Shown piece by piece: positions 33,055 through 42,896 of a stretch of DNA of 61,344 bases. The notes below the pieces were generated by a model that had not been told where the DNA came from, searched no databases, and saw nothing but the letters and a program-made list of their open reading frames with translations. Within the stretch, counting starts at the first letter, position 1, and every line of letters starts with the position of its first letter. The translations under genes and the position numbers were made by a program. The DNA comes from JACPHD01 sp964526325 (GTDB taxonomy: Bacteria > Patescibacteriota > Patescibacteriia > Patescibacteriales > GWC2-42-12): the NCBI GenBank assembly GCA_964526325.1, contig CAZGKM010000006.1, positions 1 through 61,344 of the forward strand, in the 5' to 3' direction.

Positions 33055-35106
33055 ATGGCGGATAAAAAACTAAAGAAAAAAAATACCGAAGAAGCTTACG
33101 GAGCCGAATCAATTACTGTTTTGGAAGGGCTTGATCCGGTGCGTAAAAGACCCGGCATGTACATCGGTTCAACCTCGGCTACCGGACTGCATCATTTAGT
33201 CTGGGAAGTGGTTGATAACGGCATTGACGAAGCCATGGCCGGTTATGCTTCGGAAATTATCGTTACCTTATTGTCTGACGGCATGGTTGAAGTCTGGGAT
33301 AACGGCCGCGGCATTCCGGTGGGCATGCATAAAGTAACAAAAGTTTCGGCCCTGGAAACTGTTTTAACCAAACTGCACGCCGGCGGAAAATTCGGCGGTG
33401 GCGGCTATAAAGTTTCCGGCGGACTGCACGGCGTCGGCGTTTCGGTCGTTAACGCTTTAAGCGAATATTTAAAAGCCGAAGTGCACCGCGAAGGTAAAAT
33501 CTGGATGCAGGAATACGAACGGGGCAAACCCCTGAAAAAAGTCAAGCCGATCGGCAACTCCAAAAAAACCGGAACGATGATTACGTTTAAGCCTGATTCC
33601 ACGATTTTTGAAACTCTGGAATTTAACTGGGGCACGATTTTAGATAGGCTTAGACAGCAAACATATTTAACCAAAGGCGTAACGATCAGGGTCGCCGACA
33701 GAAGAAAGGGCCATCGCGCCAAAAATTACAAATTTTATTTTGAAGGCGGCATCAAGGCTTACGTAAAATCATTAAACCGCAACGTCCAGGTTAAAAACGA
33801 AACGATTTTTTATATAGATAAAGAAGTAAACGACTCGCGCGTTGAAGTCGCCTTGCAGTATAACGACGGCTTTAATGAAACCGCCCTGGCTTTCGCCAAT
33901 AATATTATCAACCCCGAAGGCGGAACTCACGTCGCCGGCTTTCGCACGGCGTTAACCAGAACTCTTAACAGCTACGCTCGCGCTCAAAATTTAATTAAAG
34001 AAAAAGACGAGAACCTGACCGGCGAAGACGTGCGCGAAGGCTTAACCGCCATTATCAGCGTAAAATTAACCAATCCGCAGTTTGAAGGCCAAACCAAGGG
34101 TAAATTGGGCAATGCGGAAATTAAAACCTATGTTGAGCAAATTTTCGGCGACGCCTTTACGACTTTTCTGCAGGAAAACCCGCGCGAAGCCGAAGCCATA
34201 GTGGCTAAATGCTTTTTATCCGCACAGGCGCGCATCGCGGCCAGAACGGCCCGCGCTTCAATTTTAAGAAAAGGCGCCTTAGAAGGCATGACGCTCCCGG
34301 GCAAGCTGGCCGATTGCTCAAGCCGGAAACCGGAAGAAAGCGAACTTTATATCGTTGAGGGCGACTCGGCCGGCGGTAGCGCGAAGCAGGGCCGCGACCG
34401 GAAATTTCAAGCCATACTCCCCTTGCGCGGTAAAATTTTAAACGTTGAACGGGCGCGCCTGGATAAGATGCTGGCCAACAACGAAATAAAAAATTTAGTC
34501 ATAGCTTTAGGCGCGAATATTGACGACCAATTTGATCTGGGAAAACTGCGCTATCACCGCATCGTTATCATGACTGACGCCGACGTTGACGGCGCGCATA
34601 TCAGAACTTTATTATTGACTTTATTTTACCGGCATTTTAACGCTTTAGTAACCAACGGCAATCTCTATATCGCCCAGCCGCCGCTTTACCAGATTAAAAA
34701 AGGAACGACGGCGAGATACGCCTACTCGGATGAAGAGAAAGACAAAATCGTTAAAGAATTGGGCGGCGGCGCTTCGGATGGCTCAACACAGGCAGAAGTG
34801 ATTGAGACAGAAGCTAGCGAAGAAGAATTGGCCGAAGAAAATCAAACCGAAGAAGAAATCAAAATAAATAAAGCCAAAGCCTCGGTGCGCATTAACATCC
34901 AGCGCTATAAAGGCTTGGGCGAAATGAACCCGGAACAGCTTTGGGAAACCACCATGAATCCGGAGAGCCGCATTATGAAGCAAGTTAACGTTGACGACGC
35001 GGCTTTAGCCAATGAAACTTTTGAAATGCTTATGGGCGTTGACGTGGGACCGCGCAAGCACTTTATCCAGACGCATGCCAAAAAAGTGCAAAATTTGGAT
35101 ATATAA
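33055..35106 (+). CDS. gyrB: DNA gyrase subunit B
   Basis: ATPase half of gyrase. GHKL motifs: EVVDNGIDEAMAGYA, VWDNGRGIPVG and GLHGVGVSVVNAL; transducer domain; TOPRIM with EGDSAGGSAKQGRDRKFQAI followed by LPLRGKILNVE and the DADVDGAHIRTLLLT metal site; C-terminal QRYKGLGEMNPEQLWETTM. A ~45-residue acidic insertion (near 580-620, rich in Glu) lies just before the last motif. 683 aa. The QRYKGLGEMN ending and DADVDG are shared with ParE, but gyrB is the better fit as the only type II B subunit seen here. gyrA is not nearby. Confidence 0.93.
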   Translation: MADKKLKKKNTEEAYGAESITVLEGLDPVRKRPGMYIGSTSATGLHHLVWEVVDNGIDEAMAGYASEIIVTLLSDGMVEVWDNGRGIPVGMHKVTKVSALETVLTKLHAGGKFGGGGYKVSGGLHGVGVSVVNALSEYLKAEVHREGKIWMQEYERGKPLKKVKPIGNSKKTGTMITFKPDSTIFETLEFNWGTILDRLRQQTYLTKGVTIRVADRRKGHRAKNYKFYFEGGIKAYVKSLNRNVQVKNETIFYIDKEVNDSRVEVALQYNDGFNETALAFANNIINPEGGTHVAGFRTALTRTLNSYARAQNLIKEKDENLTGEDVREGLTAIISVKLTNPQFEGQTKGKLGNAEIKTYVEQIFGDAFTTFLQENPREAEAIVAKCFLSAQARIAARTARASILRKGALEGMTLPGKLADCSSRKPEESELYIVEGDSAGGSAKQGRDRKFQAILPLRGKILNVERARLDKMLANNEIKNLVIALGANIDDQFDLGKLRYHRIVIMTDADVDGAHIRTLLLTLFYRHFNALVTNGNLYIAQPPLYQIKKGTTARYAYSDEEKDKIVKELGGGASDGSTQAEVIETEASEEELAEENQTEEEIKINKAKASVRINIQRYKGLGEMNPEQLWETTMNPESRIMKQVNVDDAALANETFEMLMGVDVGPRKHFIQTHAKKVQNLDI

Positions 35107-35123
35107 AAATATTTAGAGCGAAT

Positions 35124-35152
35124 AAAAACAGAACATGCATGTTCTGTTTTTA
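35124..35152 (+). terminator. Terminator after gyrB
   Basis: Perfect palindrome with AAAAACAGAACAT / ATGTTCTGTTTTT arms, ending in T-run. Confidence 0.9.
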
Positions 35153-35204
35153 TTTATATAAAATTTAATAATTGTTAATTTGATTTTAAATAGCCGCAAG
35201 GCTT

Positions 35205-35470
35205 AAAACCTTGTCATTCCCGTATTCCTTTTGTCATTCCCGCGCAGGCACCCTGCTTTCTTTTTCTGCGCCGAGGCCAGCACCGAGGAGTAATCCAGAT
35301 TAAACCCGCAGGAAGCCCGGTTTGTTTATATGATTGTTAAATAAAATGTTTGTGCCGTTAGCCCCTGGATTCCCGACCCCGCATTTTGCGGGGCGGCTTC
35401 GGGAATGACAAAGGAAAATAATCCTGGATCCCCCCCCGCACCTGCTGGGCGCCTACGCGGAAATGACGAA
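35205..35470. repeat. Cluster of REP-like GTCATTCC repeats, no gene
   Basis: Contains TTGTCATTCCCG at 35210 and 35230, GGGAATGACAAAGG at 35399, GGATTCCCGA at 35370 and GAAATGACG at 35460, with C/G-rich fold-backs (CCCCGCATTTTGCGGGG at 35377). Lies between the convergent gyrB and thrS ends. Nothing coding is visible. Confidence 0.65.
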
Positions 35471-35474
35471 AATA

Positions 35475-37247
35475 TTACCTTCTCTCTTTTATCTTCTCTT
35501 TCACTTCTTTAATAAACTCCTCTTTACTTATTTCTCTGGTCGTTTTCTCGCCCCTGTCTCTAACCGCCAATTTATCGGAATTCATCTCGCGATCGCCGAC
35601 TACCAGCATATACGGAACTTTTTCGGCTATAGCAATCCTAATTTTATTGCCTACGGTTTCGTCAGATTCATCAACCTCCACTCTGATTTCGTCTTGCCGA
35701 AATTCAGCTGCCAATTTTTTTGAAAATTCCACATGTGTTGAGCCGACGGAAACGATTTTTACCTGCACCGGTGAAAGCCAAACCGGAAAAGCGCCGGCAT
35801 AATGCTCAATAAGAAAAGCCATGGTTCTTTCAAAACAGCCGATAGAGGATCGATGAATGACGATCGGCTCGTTTTCTTTCCCGTTTTTATCTATATATTT
35901 CAATTCAAATCTTTTCGGCATGACAAAATCATATTGGACGGTAAAAGCCGTTTCTTCCTGGCCGTTGACTTTCTTCATCTGCACGTCAATTTTCGGACCG
36001 TAAAAAGCGGCTTCGCCTTTTGCCTCAAAATAAGGCGCGCCGATTTTTTTCAAAGTATTTCTTAAAACATCTTCGGCCTTCTCCCAAGCTTCGTCATCTT
36101 TATAATACTTCTTATTGTCATCTCTATCGCCGAGAGATAGCCGGTAGCGGTAATCTTTGCCTTTTTCTAGGCCAAAAATTTCATTGGCATAATCAATAAG
36201 ATCTAAAACATTCTTTATTTCATCATTCGCCTGTTCTTTCGCGCAAATAATATGAGCATCCGCCAGGCAAAATAATCTTACTCGCGTGAGCCCGGACAAT
36301 TCTCCGCTTTTTTCATATCTGAATTGGGAAGCTATTTCAGCTATGCGCATAGGAAGCTCCTTGTAGCTTCTGGGCCTGGAATTAAAAAGTTCAAAATGAT
36401 GGGGGCAGGTCATAGGCCTAAGTATCAATTCCTCTTCGTCCACTTTCATGACCGGATACATAGTGTCTTTATAATAAGGGTAATGGCCGGATTTTTTATA
36501 TAAATCCACTTTAGCCAAATGAGGAGTAACTACATGCTGATAGCCTCTTTTGGCTTCTTCTTCCAAGACGAACTTTTCCAGTTCTTTTCTAATGACCGTG
36601 CCGCGCGGAGTTAGCATAGGCAAACCCTTGCCCACGATTTCGGAAAATACGAACAAGTCCAATTCTTTGCCGATTTTCCGATGATCCCGTTTTTCCGCTT
36701 CTTCTTGCATCTTAATATAATTATCCAGCTCTTGGCGAGTCGTAAACGCCAAACCGTAAATTCTAACCAGCATTTTATTTTTCTCGTCGCCGCGCCAATA
36801 AGCGCCAGCCAGCTTATCAAGCTTCCAGCCGCCGCTTTGTATTTGGCCGGCGGATTTAAGATGCGGTCCGCGGCATAAATCTTCAAACTCGCCTAATTTA
36901 TAATAACTGACGATTTTTTCACCGGCCTTTTTTAAATCTTTTATCATTTCTTCCTTATAAATTTGCCCGCTCTTCTTTTCGCGCGCCAAAGCTTTAGCGG
37001 CCGGCAATTCAAATTTTTCAAACGGCGTATTGGCTTTAATGATATTTTTCATTTCTTCTTCAATTTTTTGCAAATCGCTATCGCTGATTTTAGTTTTGCC
37101 GAAATCCAAATCATAATAAAAACCGTTATCCACGGCCGGACCGATGGCGAATTTCACTTTGGGGTATAATTTAAAAATCGCGGCCGCCATAATATGCGAT
37201 AACGAATGGCGAATCATTTCCAACTTAGTAATTTTTTCTTCTGACAT
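35475..37247 (-). CDS. thrS: Threonyl-tRNA synthetase without TGS domain
   Basis: Charges tRNA-Thr. It starts directly with the editing-domain signature LEMIRHSLSHIMAAAIFKLYP, so the usual N-terminal TGS domain (about 60 residues) is absent; no upstream in-frame start would restore it. Catalytic core class II motifs: motif 1 GTVIRKELEKFV, zinc-binding RPMTCPHHFELF, motif 2 RIAEIASQFRYEKSGEL, motif 3 IHRSSIGCFERTMAFLIEH; then the anticodon-binding domain PVQVKIVSVG. 590 aa. A T-box leader lies upstream, so expression responds to uncharged tRNA-Thr. Confidence 0.96.
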   Translation of the reverse strand: MSEEKITKLEMIRHSLSHIMAAAIFKLYPKVKFAIGPAVDNGFYYDLDFGKTKISDSDLQKIEEEMKNIIKANTPFEKFELPAAKALAREKKSGQIYKEEMIKDLKKAGEKIVSYYKLGEFEDLCRGPHLKSAGQIQSGGWKLDKLAGAYWRGDEKNKMLVRIYGLAFTTRQELDNYIKMQEEAEKRDHRKIGKELDLFVFSEIVGKGLPMLTPRGTVIRKELEKFVLEEEAKRGYQHVVTPHLAKVDLYKKSGHYPYYKDTMYPVMKVDEEELILRPMTCPHHFELFNSRPRSYKELPMRIAEIASQFRYEKSGELSGLTRVRLFCLADAHIICAKEQANDEIKNVLDLIDYANEIFGLEKGKDYRYRLSLGDRDDNKKYYKDDEAWEKAEDVLRNTLKKIGAPYFEAKGEAAFYGPKIDVQMKKVNGQEETAFTVQYDFVMPKRFELKYIDKNGKENEPIVIHRSSIGCFERTMAFLIEHYAGAFPVWLSPVQVKIVSVGSTHVEFSKKLAAEFRQDEIRVEVDESDETVGNKIRIAIAEKVPYMLVVGDREMNSDKLAVRDRGEKTTREISKEEFIKEVKEKIKERR

Positions 37248-37372
37248 ATGTTTTGTTTATTAATTTAAAATTTAATGGCCGTAGAGCTTTGCTCGCTATT
37301 AAATTTTAAATTGATACATTATATTTTTGAAAATATTAAAAACTTTTTTTAAAAAAGTTTTTAAAGGTTTAC

Positions 37373-37562
37373 AAAAAGCTCGTCGCGAACATCTAAAAAT
37401 TAAATGTTCGGGACGAGCCTTGAATAGGTCCGTGGTTCCACCCGACTTTCCCCGCGTTTAAGGGGACGCTCTTTTCTAAGGCTTAGCCCCGAATATCCGG
37501 GGTACCGGCTATCACGCCGATACTGTATCTGGTAAATACAGCAATCGCCTTTTAGTAATATC
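37373..37562 (-). promoter_or_regulatory. T-box riboswitch upstream of thrS, compact Stem I
   Basis: The T-box core GGGTGGAACCACGG lies at 37430-37443 (minus strand), followed by a terminator (37377-37420, arms AGGCTCGTCCCGAACAT / ATGTTCGCGACGAGCT) and T-run. The 5' region holds only one short hairpin before the middle stems: CTGTAT-TTACCAG-ATACAG (37523-37541), whose loop contains ACC, a threonine codon. The promoter at 37563-37591 leaves room for only about 50 nt of Stem I. Confidence 0.85.
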
Positions 37563-37591
37563 AGTATATTTTAATTAAATAAAAATGTCAA
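37563..37591 (-). promoter_or_regulatory. Promoter of the thrS T-box leader
   Basis: Minus strand TTGACA (37586-37591), 17-bp spacer, TATACT (37563-37568). The -35 box touches the stop codon of the upstream gene (37592-37594). Start of transcription near 37556. Confidence 0.8.
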
Positions 37592-38998
37592 TTACTTTTT
37601 TATTTCTACCTCGATCCGGTCGACCAGATTAGGAGCTTTTTTTATGAACGAAGGGAAAAAATTTATTTGATAGCCGGCAACTTCGGGCAAACCGTTTAAA
37701 TAAGCTTTTAACTGCTCGTAGTTTAATCCGGTTAAATTATTTTTCTTTATTATTTTAGCGCTGTCCTTTAAAACCGCCTGAGCAACGGAATCGACGCTGA
37801 CTAAAGCCGCGCCCTGGTTTAAGTCAAAATTTACCAAAGCATAAGCCATGTCTTTCTTGTCTAATTTGGATACTTCCTTATCGTCGGCCAAAGCCGCCGC
37901 TAGCTTCGCTTTAACCTGATTATAAATTTCATCATCGTTAAAAGCCACTACCGTAACCATAATTTTCATTTTTATGCTGAATTTTTCTTTTTCTTCTCCA
38001 ACCTTGCCGTCAACTTCTTGCGTCACCGAATTATTGTCAACCGCGAAAATCGACTGATCGTAATCGCTATATGCCTCTTTTACCTGGTTTTGGGCATTAA
38101 CTATAAGATCATCTTTTAATTGGCTAACCGCCTTGTCAATATCGCTTTGCTCAATAATATATTTAACCTTCTGGCGGTATTGCATCGGTTCTTTGCTTTC
38201 GGCATATATTTGATCCTGAATGCCGGCCCATAATCCGGGTATGGTAAATTTCCCCGGTGCAACCGCCATATCAGGCTTGGGAGTATCGGCGTAAATTTCA
38301 GCCTCTACCTGGCTTCCGGCCGGAACATTAACGGTATTTTTTAATCTAAAAAGCTTGTTATCTGAACTAAGCAATCTGGTTGTGGCTACCAAAGGCTGGT
38401 TTTTTATATAATTATTTATAATCGTAATTTTACCGGTTACTTCTTCGCCCAATACTTCTTTGCCTTTGGCGCTAAACTCCTTGGTTTGCTCAACCGGCAC
38501 CTGCTTAACAATGCCGTATATCTGATCCTGGCCAAGAGTATCAGAAGCAGCATATTTTTCGCTGCTTAATACTTCAATAGTTGAACTATCCATAATTTTT
38601 TCTTGCGCCGGGATGACAACTATAGTCAGCTTGGTAAAACCGAAATACAATACGGCCGCTACCAGTATCAAAGTTAATACTATAAAACTATAAGCAATTT
38701 TTCTATAAACCCCCCCGTTAGAAATATTATTTTTAACCGGGTAAATACTTTTTGATTCGCTTGATTTGGGCGTTAGCGGCTCTTCTTCTATTTTAAATCC
38801 GGAATCAGGCATAGCCGATACGATATTAATATTATTGCTTAAATCAGCCGGCGGTTTTTTGGCTTTAGCCTTTCTGGTAATTTTAGTTTTTGTTTTTTTG
38901 GACTTGATTTTAACAGTGACTATATTTTTTTCTTCACTCACCCCGTTAGAAATTTTCTGATTTTGTTGTGCCATATTTTTTGGCCCCAAAAAATTCAA
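37592..38998 (-). CDS. Uncharacterised single-pass, beta-rich surface protein
   Basis: 468 aa. Lys-rich cytoplasmic start (residues 35-50), one transmembrane helix IAYSFIVLTLILVAAVLYFGFTKLTIVVIP (near 99-128), then an extracellular beta-rich region resembling baseplate-J or Ig-like proteins often annotated so in CPR genomes (ALVNFDLNQGAALVSVDSVAQ). Two palindromic elements are translated in it: KISNGV near the start and YPVKNNISNGGV near residue 88, just before the membrane helix. The start may be Met at 38998 or 38974 (MAQQNQ); the element spans both. Function unknown. Confidence 0.6.
   Translation of the reverse strand: MNFLGPKNMAQQNQKISNGVSEEKNIVTVKIKSKKTKTKITRKAKAKKPPADLSNNINIVSAMPDSGFKIEEEPLTPKSSESKSIYPVKNNISNGGVYRKIAYSFIVLTLILVAAVLYFGFTKLTIVVIPAQEKIMDSSTIEVLSSEKYAASDTLGQDQIYGIVKQVPVEQTKEFSAKGKEVLGEEVTGKITIINNYIKNQPLVATTRLLSSDNKLFRLKNTVNVPAGSQVEAEIYADTPKPDMAVAPGKFTIPGLWAGIQDQIYAESKEPMQYRQKVKYIIEQSDIDKAVSQLKDDLIVNAQNQVKEAYSDYDQSIFAVDNNSVTQEVDGKVGEEKEKFSIKMKIMVTVVAFNDDEIYNQVKAKLAAALADDKEVSKLDKKDMAYALVNFDLNQGAALVSVDSVAQAVLKDSAKIIKKNNLTGLNYEQLKAYLNGLPEVAGYQINFFPSFIKKAPNLVDRIEVEIKK
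38709..38742. repeat. CCCCGTTAG palindrome inserted in a coding sequence
   Basis: ACCCCCCCGTTAGAAATATT and AATAATATTTTTAACCGGGT-type arms; on the coding strand it gives PVKNNISNGG in frame. Confidence 0.75.
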
Positions 38999-39020
38999 AT
39001 TCGAATTTCTAAACGGGGCT
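38940..39020. repeat. CCCCGTTAG element spanning a gene start
   Basis: Arms ACCCCGTTAGAAATTTT (38940-38956) and GAATTTCTAAACGGGGCT (39003-39020). The left arm encodes KISNGV; the start codon of the surrounding gene lies between the arms, as in cca. Confidence 0.75.
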
Positions 39021-39185
39021 CATAATATAAGTATTAAATATTATAATTTTATCCAACACCTTTCAAATATTATACAGTTTTGCTTCAAATATAAATAATA
39101 TTTGCAATATCTACGAAATTAATTATTACGAGAGAAAGGTGGCTGAATTTATTTTACCAACTTTTACATTTTTTGTCTAATAATT

Positions 39186-42100
39186 TTATTCCAAAATACT
39201 ATTTATTGCTTCAATCAAAGATTTATTGTAATTTACCTTAAAATCGGTCTCAACCAAATTACTGCCGGCGCCGACGCCGGACGATAGTTTAAAAAAAACT
39301 TTTTTATCGCCGCTATTTTTTAATAGCGCTTCTTTTAACTTCTCAAGCACAGAAGCTCCGACGCTTGAATTTAAATTAATGTACAAATTATCATCTTTAA
39401 AAACCAAATGTTTTGAAATCGGCTTGCCACCGGCTACCGGATAAGATTTTGACGAGGGATAACCGAAAAATTTTCTCGGCTCGCCGTTATTCTTTCCGTT
39501 GCCGGCAGAAGTGAACTTTTTTACCGCCTCGCCGGCAGTTTCAATATCCAGCTCAACCGCTTTATTGCAAAGCAGTTTAAGCTCTTGATCTTTATCGGAT
39601 AATTTTCCTTGGCAAAGCACAACCTTGCCTTCTTGCCATATTAAATTATTGTCTTTCAGCAGGCTCGGGAAAACCAGTATTTCCAAGCTGCCGCCCGTAT
39701 CTTCAATTTTAACGAACAGCATCGGTTCGTTAGAGCGGGTTATTATTTTTTTTATTTTCGTAATAACGCCGCCGACATAAATCTGATGATCGGATTTATG
39801 TTCGGCCAAGCGCGCTACGGGCAAAACCGCTTGATTTAAAAATTGTTTAAACTCGGAAAAAGGATGTTCGCTGATATAAAGGCCTAAAAGTTCTTTTTCC
39901 CAGGCTAATTTCTCGCGCTGCGTAGCGGCCGGCGCCTGCTCAAGCTTAAGCTTGCGGCTGAAATTCAAGCTTGGGGTATCGGAAAATAAGCTGACTTGGC
40001 CGTTGGCCTTGTTTTTGGTGGTTTCGCGGTTAAATTCCAAAATATTATCCATATTGCCCAAAAGCCGGCCGCGTTCGCCGAATTTATCCAGCCCGCCAGA
40101 TTTAATCAAGCTTTCAAGCGATTTTTTATTTAAATCTTTATCGCAGACTCTCTCCAGCAAATCGGTGATATCTTTGTACGGCCCGTTCTTTTTCCGCTCA
40201 ATAATTATTTCCTCGGCGATATGATCGCCGATATTCTTTACGGCTTTAAGCCCAAAACGGATAGTGTCGGGCGCTTCATCGGGATTAACCGCCATATTTT
40301 TTTCCGTACCGGACGTCACGACGGTGAAAGAATCAAAAGATTGATTTATATCCGGAGCCATAACTTTTATGCCCATATGCCGGCATTCGTCTATTTCAAT
40401 GGCAATGCGGTCGGTATTTTGCTGATCGGCGGTAAGAAGCGCGGCCATAAATTCCGCCGGCCAGCGCGCCTTAAGATAGGCGGTTTGATAGCCGATTAAG
40501 GCGTAGCAAGCGGCGTGGCTGCGGTTAAAACCGTAGCCGGCGAAAGGTTCAATGAAAGAAAAAATCTTTTCACCGAGCTGGCTTGGTATGCTGTTTTTTA
40601 CGCAGCCGTCAACAAATTTTTCTTTTTGTTCGCCCAATAATTTAACTATTTTTTTGCCCACGGCCTTTCTTAAAACATCCGCCTCGGCCATGGTGAAGCC
40701 GGCTAAATCACGCGCAATCTGCATTACCTGCTCCTGATAAATCGCTACGCCATGAGTTTTTTCTAAAATTGGCTTTAGCTTTGGATGCAGATAAACCGGC
40801 TTTTTTCTGCCATACTTGCCGTTGATATAATCCGGAATCCATTCCATAGGCCCGGGGCGGTACAAAGCCACCATGGCGATAATATCTTCAAATCCGGTCG
40901 GCTTAAGTTCGCGCAGATATCTTTTCATGCCGCTTGATTCAAACTGGAACACGCCGGTAGTTTCTCCGGCTTGAAATAATTTATAGCTTAGCTCGTCGTC
41001 AAGAGGAATTTTATCGATATTAATCAAGAGCCCCCGGGTATTTTTAATGATTTTTATGGCCGATTCAATGATAGTTAAATTTTTCAAGCCCAGAAAATCC
41101 ATTTTTAATAAGCCCAAATCCTCTACCGGATGCAAAGAAAACTGCGAAACGATAGTACGATCCGACGATGAGGCGTATTGCAAAGGCACGTGGTCGGTAA
41201 GCTGATCTTTCGTAATAACCACACCGCAAGCATGGGTCGAGGCATGGCGCGCCACGCCTTCAAGGCGTTTGGCATAATCAATAACTTGCTTGGCGCCCTT
41301 GTCGTTTCTGTATAGTTCTTTTAATTCGCCGATTTCTTCAACCGCTTGGTTGATTTTAGAAAACATCGGAATCATTTTAGCCAATTTATCGCATAATTCA
41401 TAAGGATAGCCAAGCACCCGGCCGACGTCGCGGACCGCAGCCCGCGCCGCCATCGTGCCGAAAGTAATTATTTGCGAAACATGGTCTTTGCCGTATTTTT
41501 TTTCAACATATCTTAAAACTTCATCGCGCCTCACGTCGGCAAAATCCATATCAATATCAGGCATGGAAATTCTGTCCGGATTTAAAAAACGCTCAAACAG
41601 CAAATCGTATTTAAGCGGATCGATATTGGTGATATTCAATAAATAGGACACTAAAGAGCCGGCGGCCGAACCTCTGCCCGGCCCAACCACGATTTTATTA
41701 TTTTTGGCCCAATTGACAAAATCGGCAACGATTAAAAAATACGACGGCCAGCCCATCTTTTTAATAACCGATAATTCATAATCCATTCTTTGTTTTATAA
41801 CCGGCTCAATTTCCTCGTAGTTCTTGCCATAACGCTCAATTAAGCCCTGGCGGCATAAATTGTCTAAATAATCATCAATATTCTGCCCGTCCGGCACGGT
41901 AAAATACGGCAGTTGGATTTTACCCAATTCAATTTCCAAATTGCATGCCTCGGCAATTTTTTGCGTGTTGGCGATTGCTTCGGGCGTATCTTTAAAATTT
42001 TCGGACATTTCTTTAACGCCGCGGAAAGAAAAATCGCCGCCCAGCATCATCATCCGGTCCCGGTCTTCCTTTTTTTTCTTGGTCTGGAGGCATAATAAAA

Positions 42101-42758
42101 CATCCTGAGCCTCGTCATCGTCTTTATTTAAATAATGCACGTCGTTAGTAGCCACTAACGGAATATTTAATTCCCGCGAAAATTTAATTAAGGCTTGATT
42201 GACTTTTTCCTGGCTCTCAAGATTAGGATGGCTCTGCAGTTCCAAATAAAAATTTCCCGCGCCGAAAAGTTCCGCGTATTCCAAAATTCTTTTCCGCGCT
42301 TTTTCCGATTTATCGGCCGCGATAAGCCTGGGAATTTCACCGGCTAAACAAGCGCTTAAGCCGATAAGGCCGTCTTTATGTTTTGACAACACTTCCCAGT
42401 CAATCCTCGGCTTATAATAAAAACCTTCAAGATGCGCGATGGAAGTTAATTTAATTAAGTTGCGATAACCGATTTTATCTTTAGCCAAAAGCACTAAATG
42501 ATAATTTCTTTCATCGGATTTTACACTTTTATCAAGGCGCGAACCGGGCGCCAAATAAGCTTCTACGCCGATAATCGGTTTAATGCCGGCCTTTTTGCAT
42601 TTTTGATAAAATTCTATGGCGCCATACATCACGCCGTGGTCGGTTAAAGCCAGGCTGTCGCAATCTTCATCTTTAGCTTTTTGGATTAACTCATCGATTT
42701 TAGTCAGTCCGTCAAGCAAAGAAAAATGGCTGTGAACATGGAGATGGGTAAATTTCAT
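39186..42758 (-). CDS. dnaE: DNA polymerase III alpha subunit
   Basis: Replicative polymerase. N-terminal PHP domain (FTHLHVHSHFSLLDG, residues 1-200), catalytic palm with PDIDMDFADVRRDEV (Asp near 399-403) and the GPGRGSAAGSLVSYLL motif, fingers (AVGKKIVKLL, FIEPFAGYGFNRSHAACY), helix-hairpin-helix and an OB fold at the end (YVGGVITKIKKIITRS). 1190 aa, complete. Stands alone with a terminator-like spacer upstream. Confidence 0.97.
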   Translation of the reverse strand: MKFTHLHVHSHFSLLDGLTKIDELIQKAKDEDCDSLALTDHGVMYGAIEFYQKCKKAGIKPIIGVEAYLAPGSRLDKSVKSDERNYHLVLLAKDKIGYRNLIKLTSIAHLEGFYYKPRIDWEVLSKHKDGLIGLSACLAGEIPRLIAADKSEKARKRILEYAELFGAGNFYLELQSHPNLESQEKVNQALIKFSRELNIPLVATNDVHYLNKDDDEAQDVLLCLQTKKKKEDRDRMMMLGGDFSFRGVKEMSENFKDTPEAIANTQKIAEACNLEIELGKIQLPYFTVPDGQNIDDYLDNLCRQGLIERYGKNYEEIEPVIKQRMDYELSVIKKMGWPSYFLIVADFVNWAKNNKIVVGPGRGSAAGSLVSYLLNITNIDPLKYDLLFERFLNPDRISMPDIDMDFADVRRDEVLRYVEKKYGKDHVSQIITFGTMAARAAVRDVGRVLGYPYELCDKLAKMIPMFSKINQAVEEIGELKELYRNDKGAKQVIDYAKRLEGVARHASTHACGVVITKDQLTDHVPLQYASSSDRTIVSQFSLHPVEDLGLLKMDFLGLKNLTIIESAIKIIKNTRGLLINIDKIPLDDELSYKLFQAGETTGVFQFESSGMKRYLRELKPTGFEDIIAMVALYRPGPMEWIPDYINGKYGRKKPVYLHPKLKPILEKTHGVAIYQEQVMQIARDLAGFTMAEADVLRKAVGKKIVKLLGEQKEKFVDGCVKNSIPSQLGEKIFSFIEPFAGYGFNRSHAACYALIGYQTAYLKARWPAEFMAALLTADQQNTDRIAIEIDECRHMGIKVMAPDINQSFDSFTVVTSGTEKNMAVNPDEAPDTIRFGLKAVKNIGDHIAEEIIIERKKNGPYKDITDLLERVCDKDLNKKSLESLIKSGGLDKFGERGRLLGNMDNILEFNRETTKNKANGQVSLFSDTPSLNFSRKLKLEQAPAATQREKLAWEKELLGLYISEHPFSEFKQFLNQAVLPVARLAEHKSDHQIYVGGVITKIKKIITRSNEPMLFVKIEDTGGSLEILVFPSLLKDNNLIWQEGKVVLCQGKLSDKDQELKLLCNKAVELDIETAGEAVKKFTSAGNGKNNGEPRKFFGYPSSKSYPVAGGKPISKHLVFKDDNLYINLNSSVGASVLEKLKEALLKNSGDKKVFFKLSSGVGAGSNLVETDFKVNYNKSLIEAINSILE

Positions 42759-42850
42759 ATAAACACGCTAAAGGCACAAATTATTGTGCCTCCTTTTTAT
42801 AATTATAATATAACATTTTTCAGCAGAATGGCAAATAAATTTTTAAACAT

Positions 42851-42876
42851 AAAAACAGGATATTTATCCTGTTTTT
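42851..42876 (-). terminator. Hairpin terminator downstream of the parB-operon small gene
   Basis: AAAAACAGGATA / TATCCTGTTTTT, perfect arms with A/T runs on both sides. Confidence 0.8.
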
Positions 42877-42896
42877 AAAAAATATAATCCGGTTTA

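Noticed and set aside
33055..35106. Assignment as ParE instead of GyrB
   Set aside because: Motifs are shared by both; with no second type II B subunit in view GyrB is the default, so ParE was not used.
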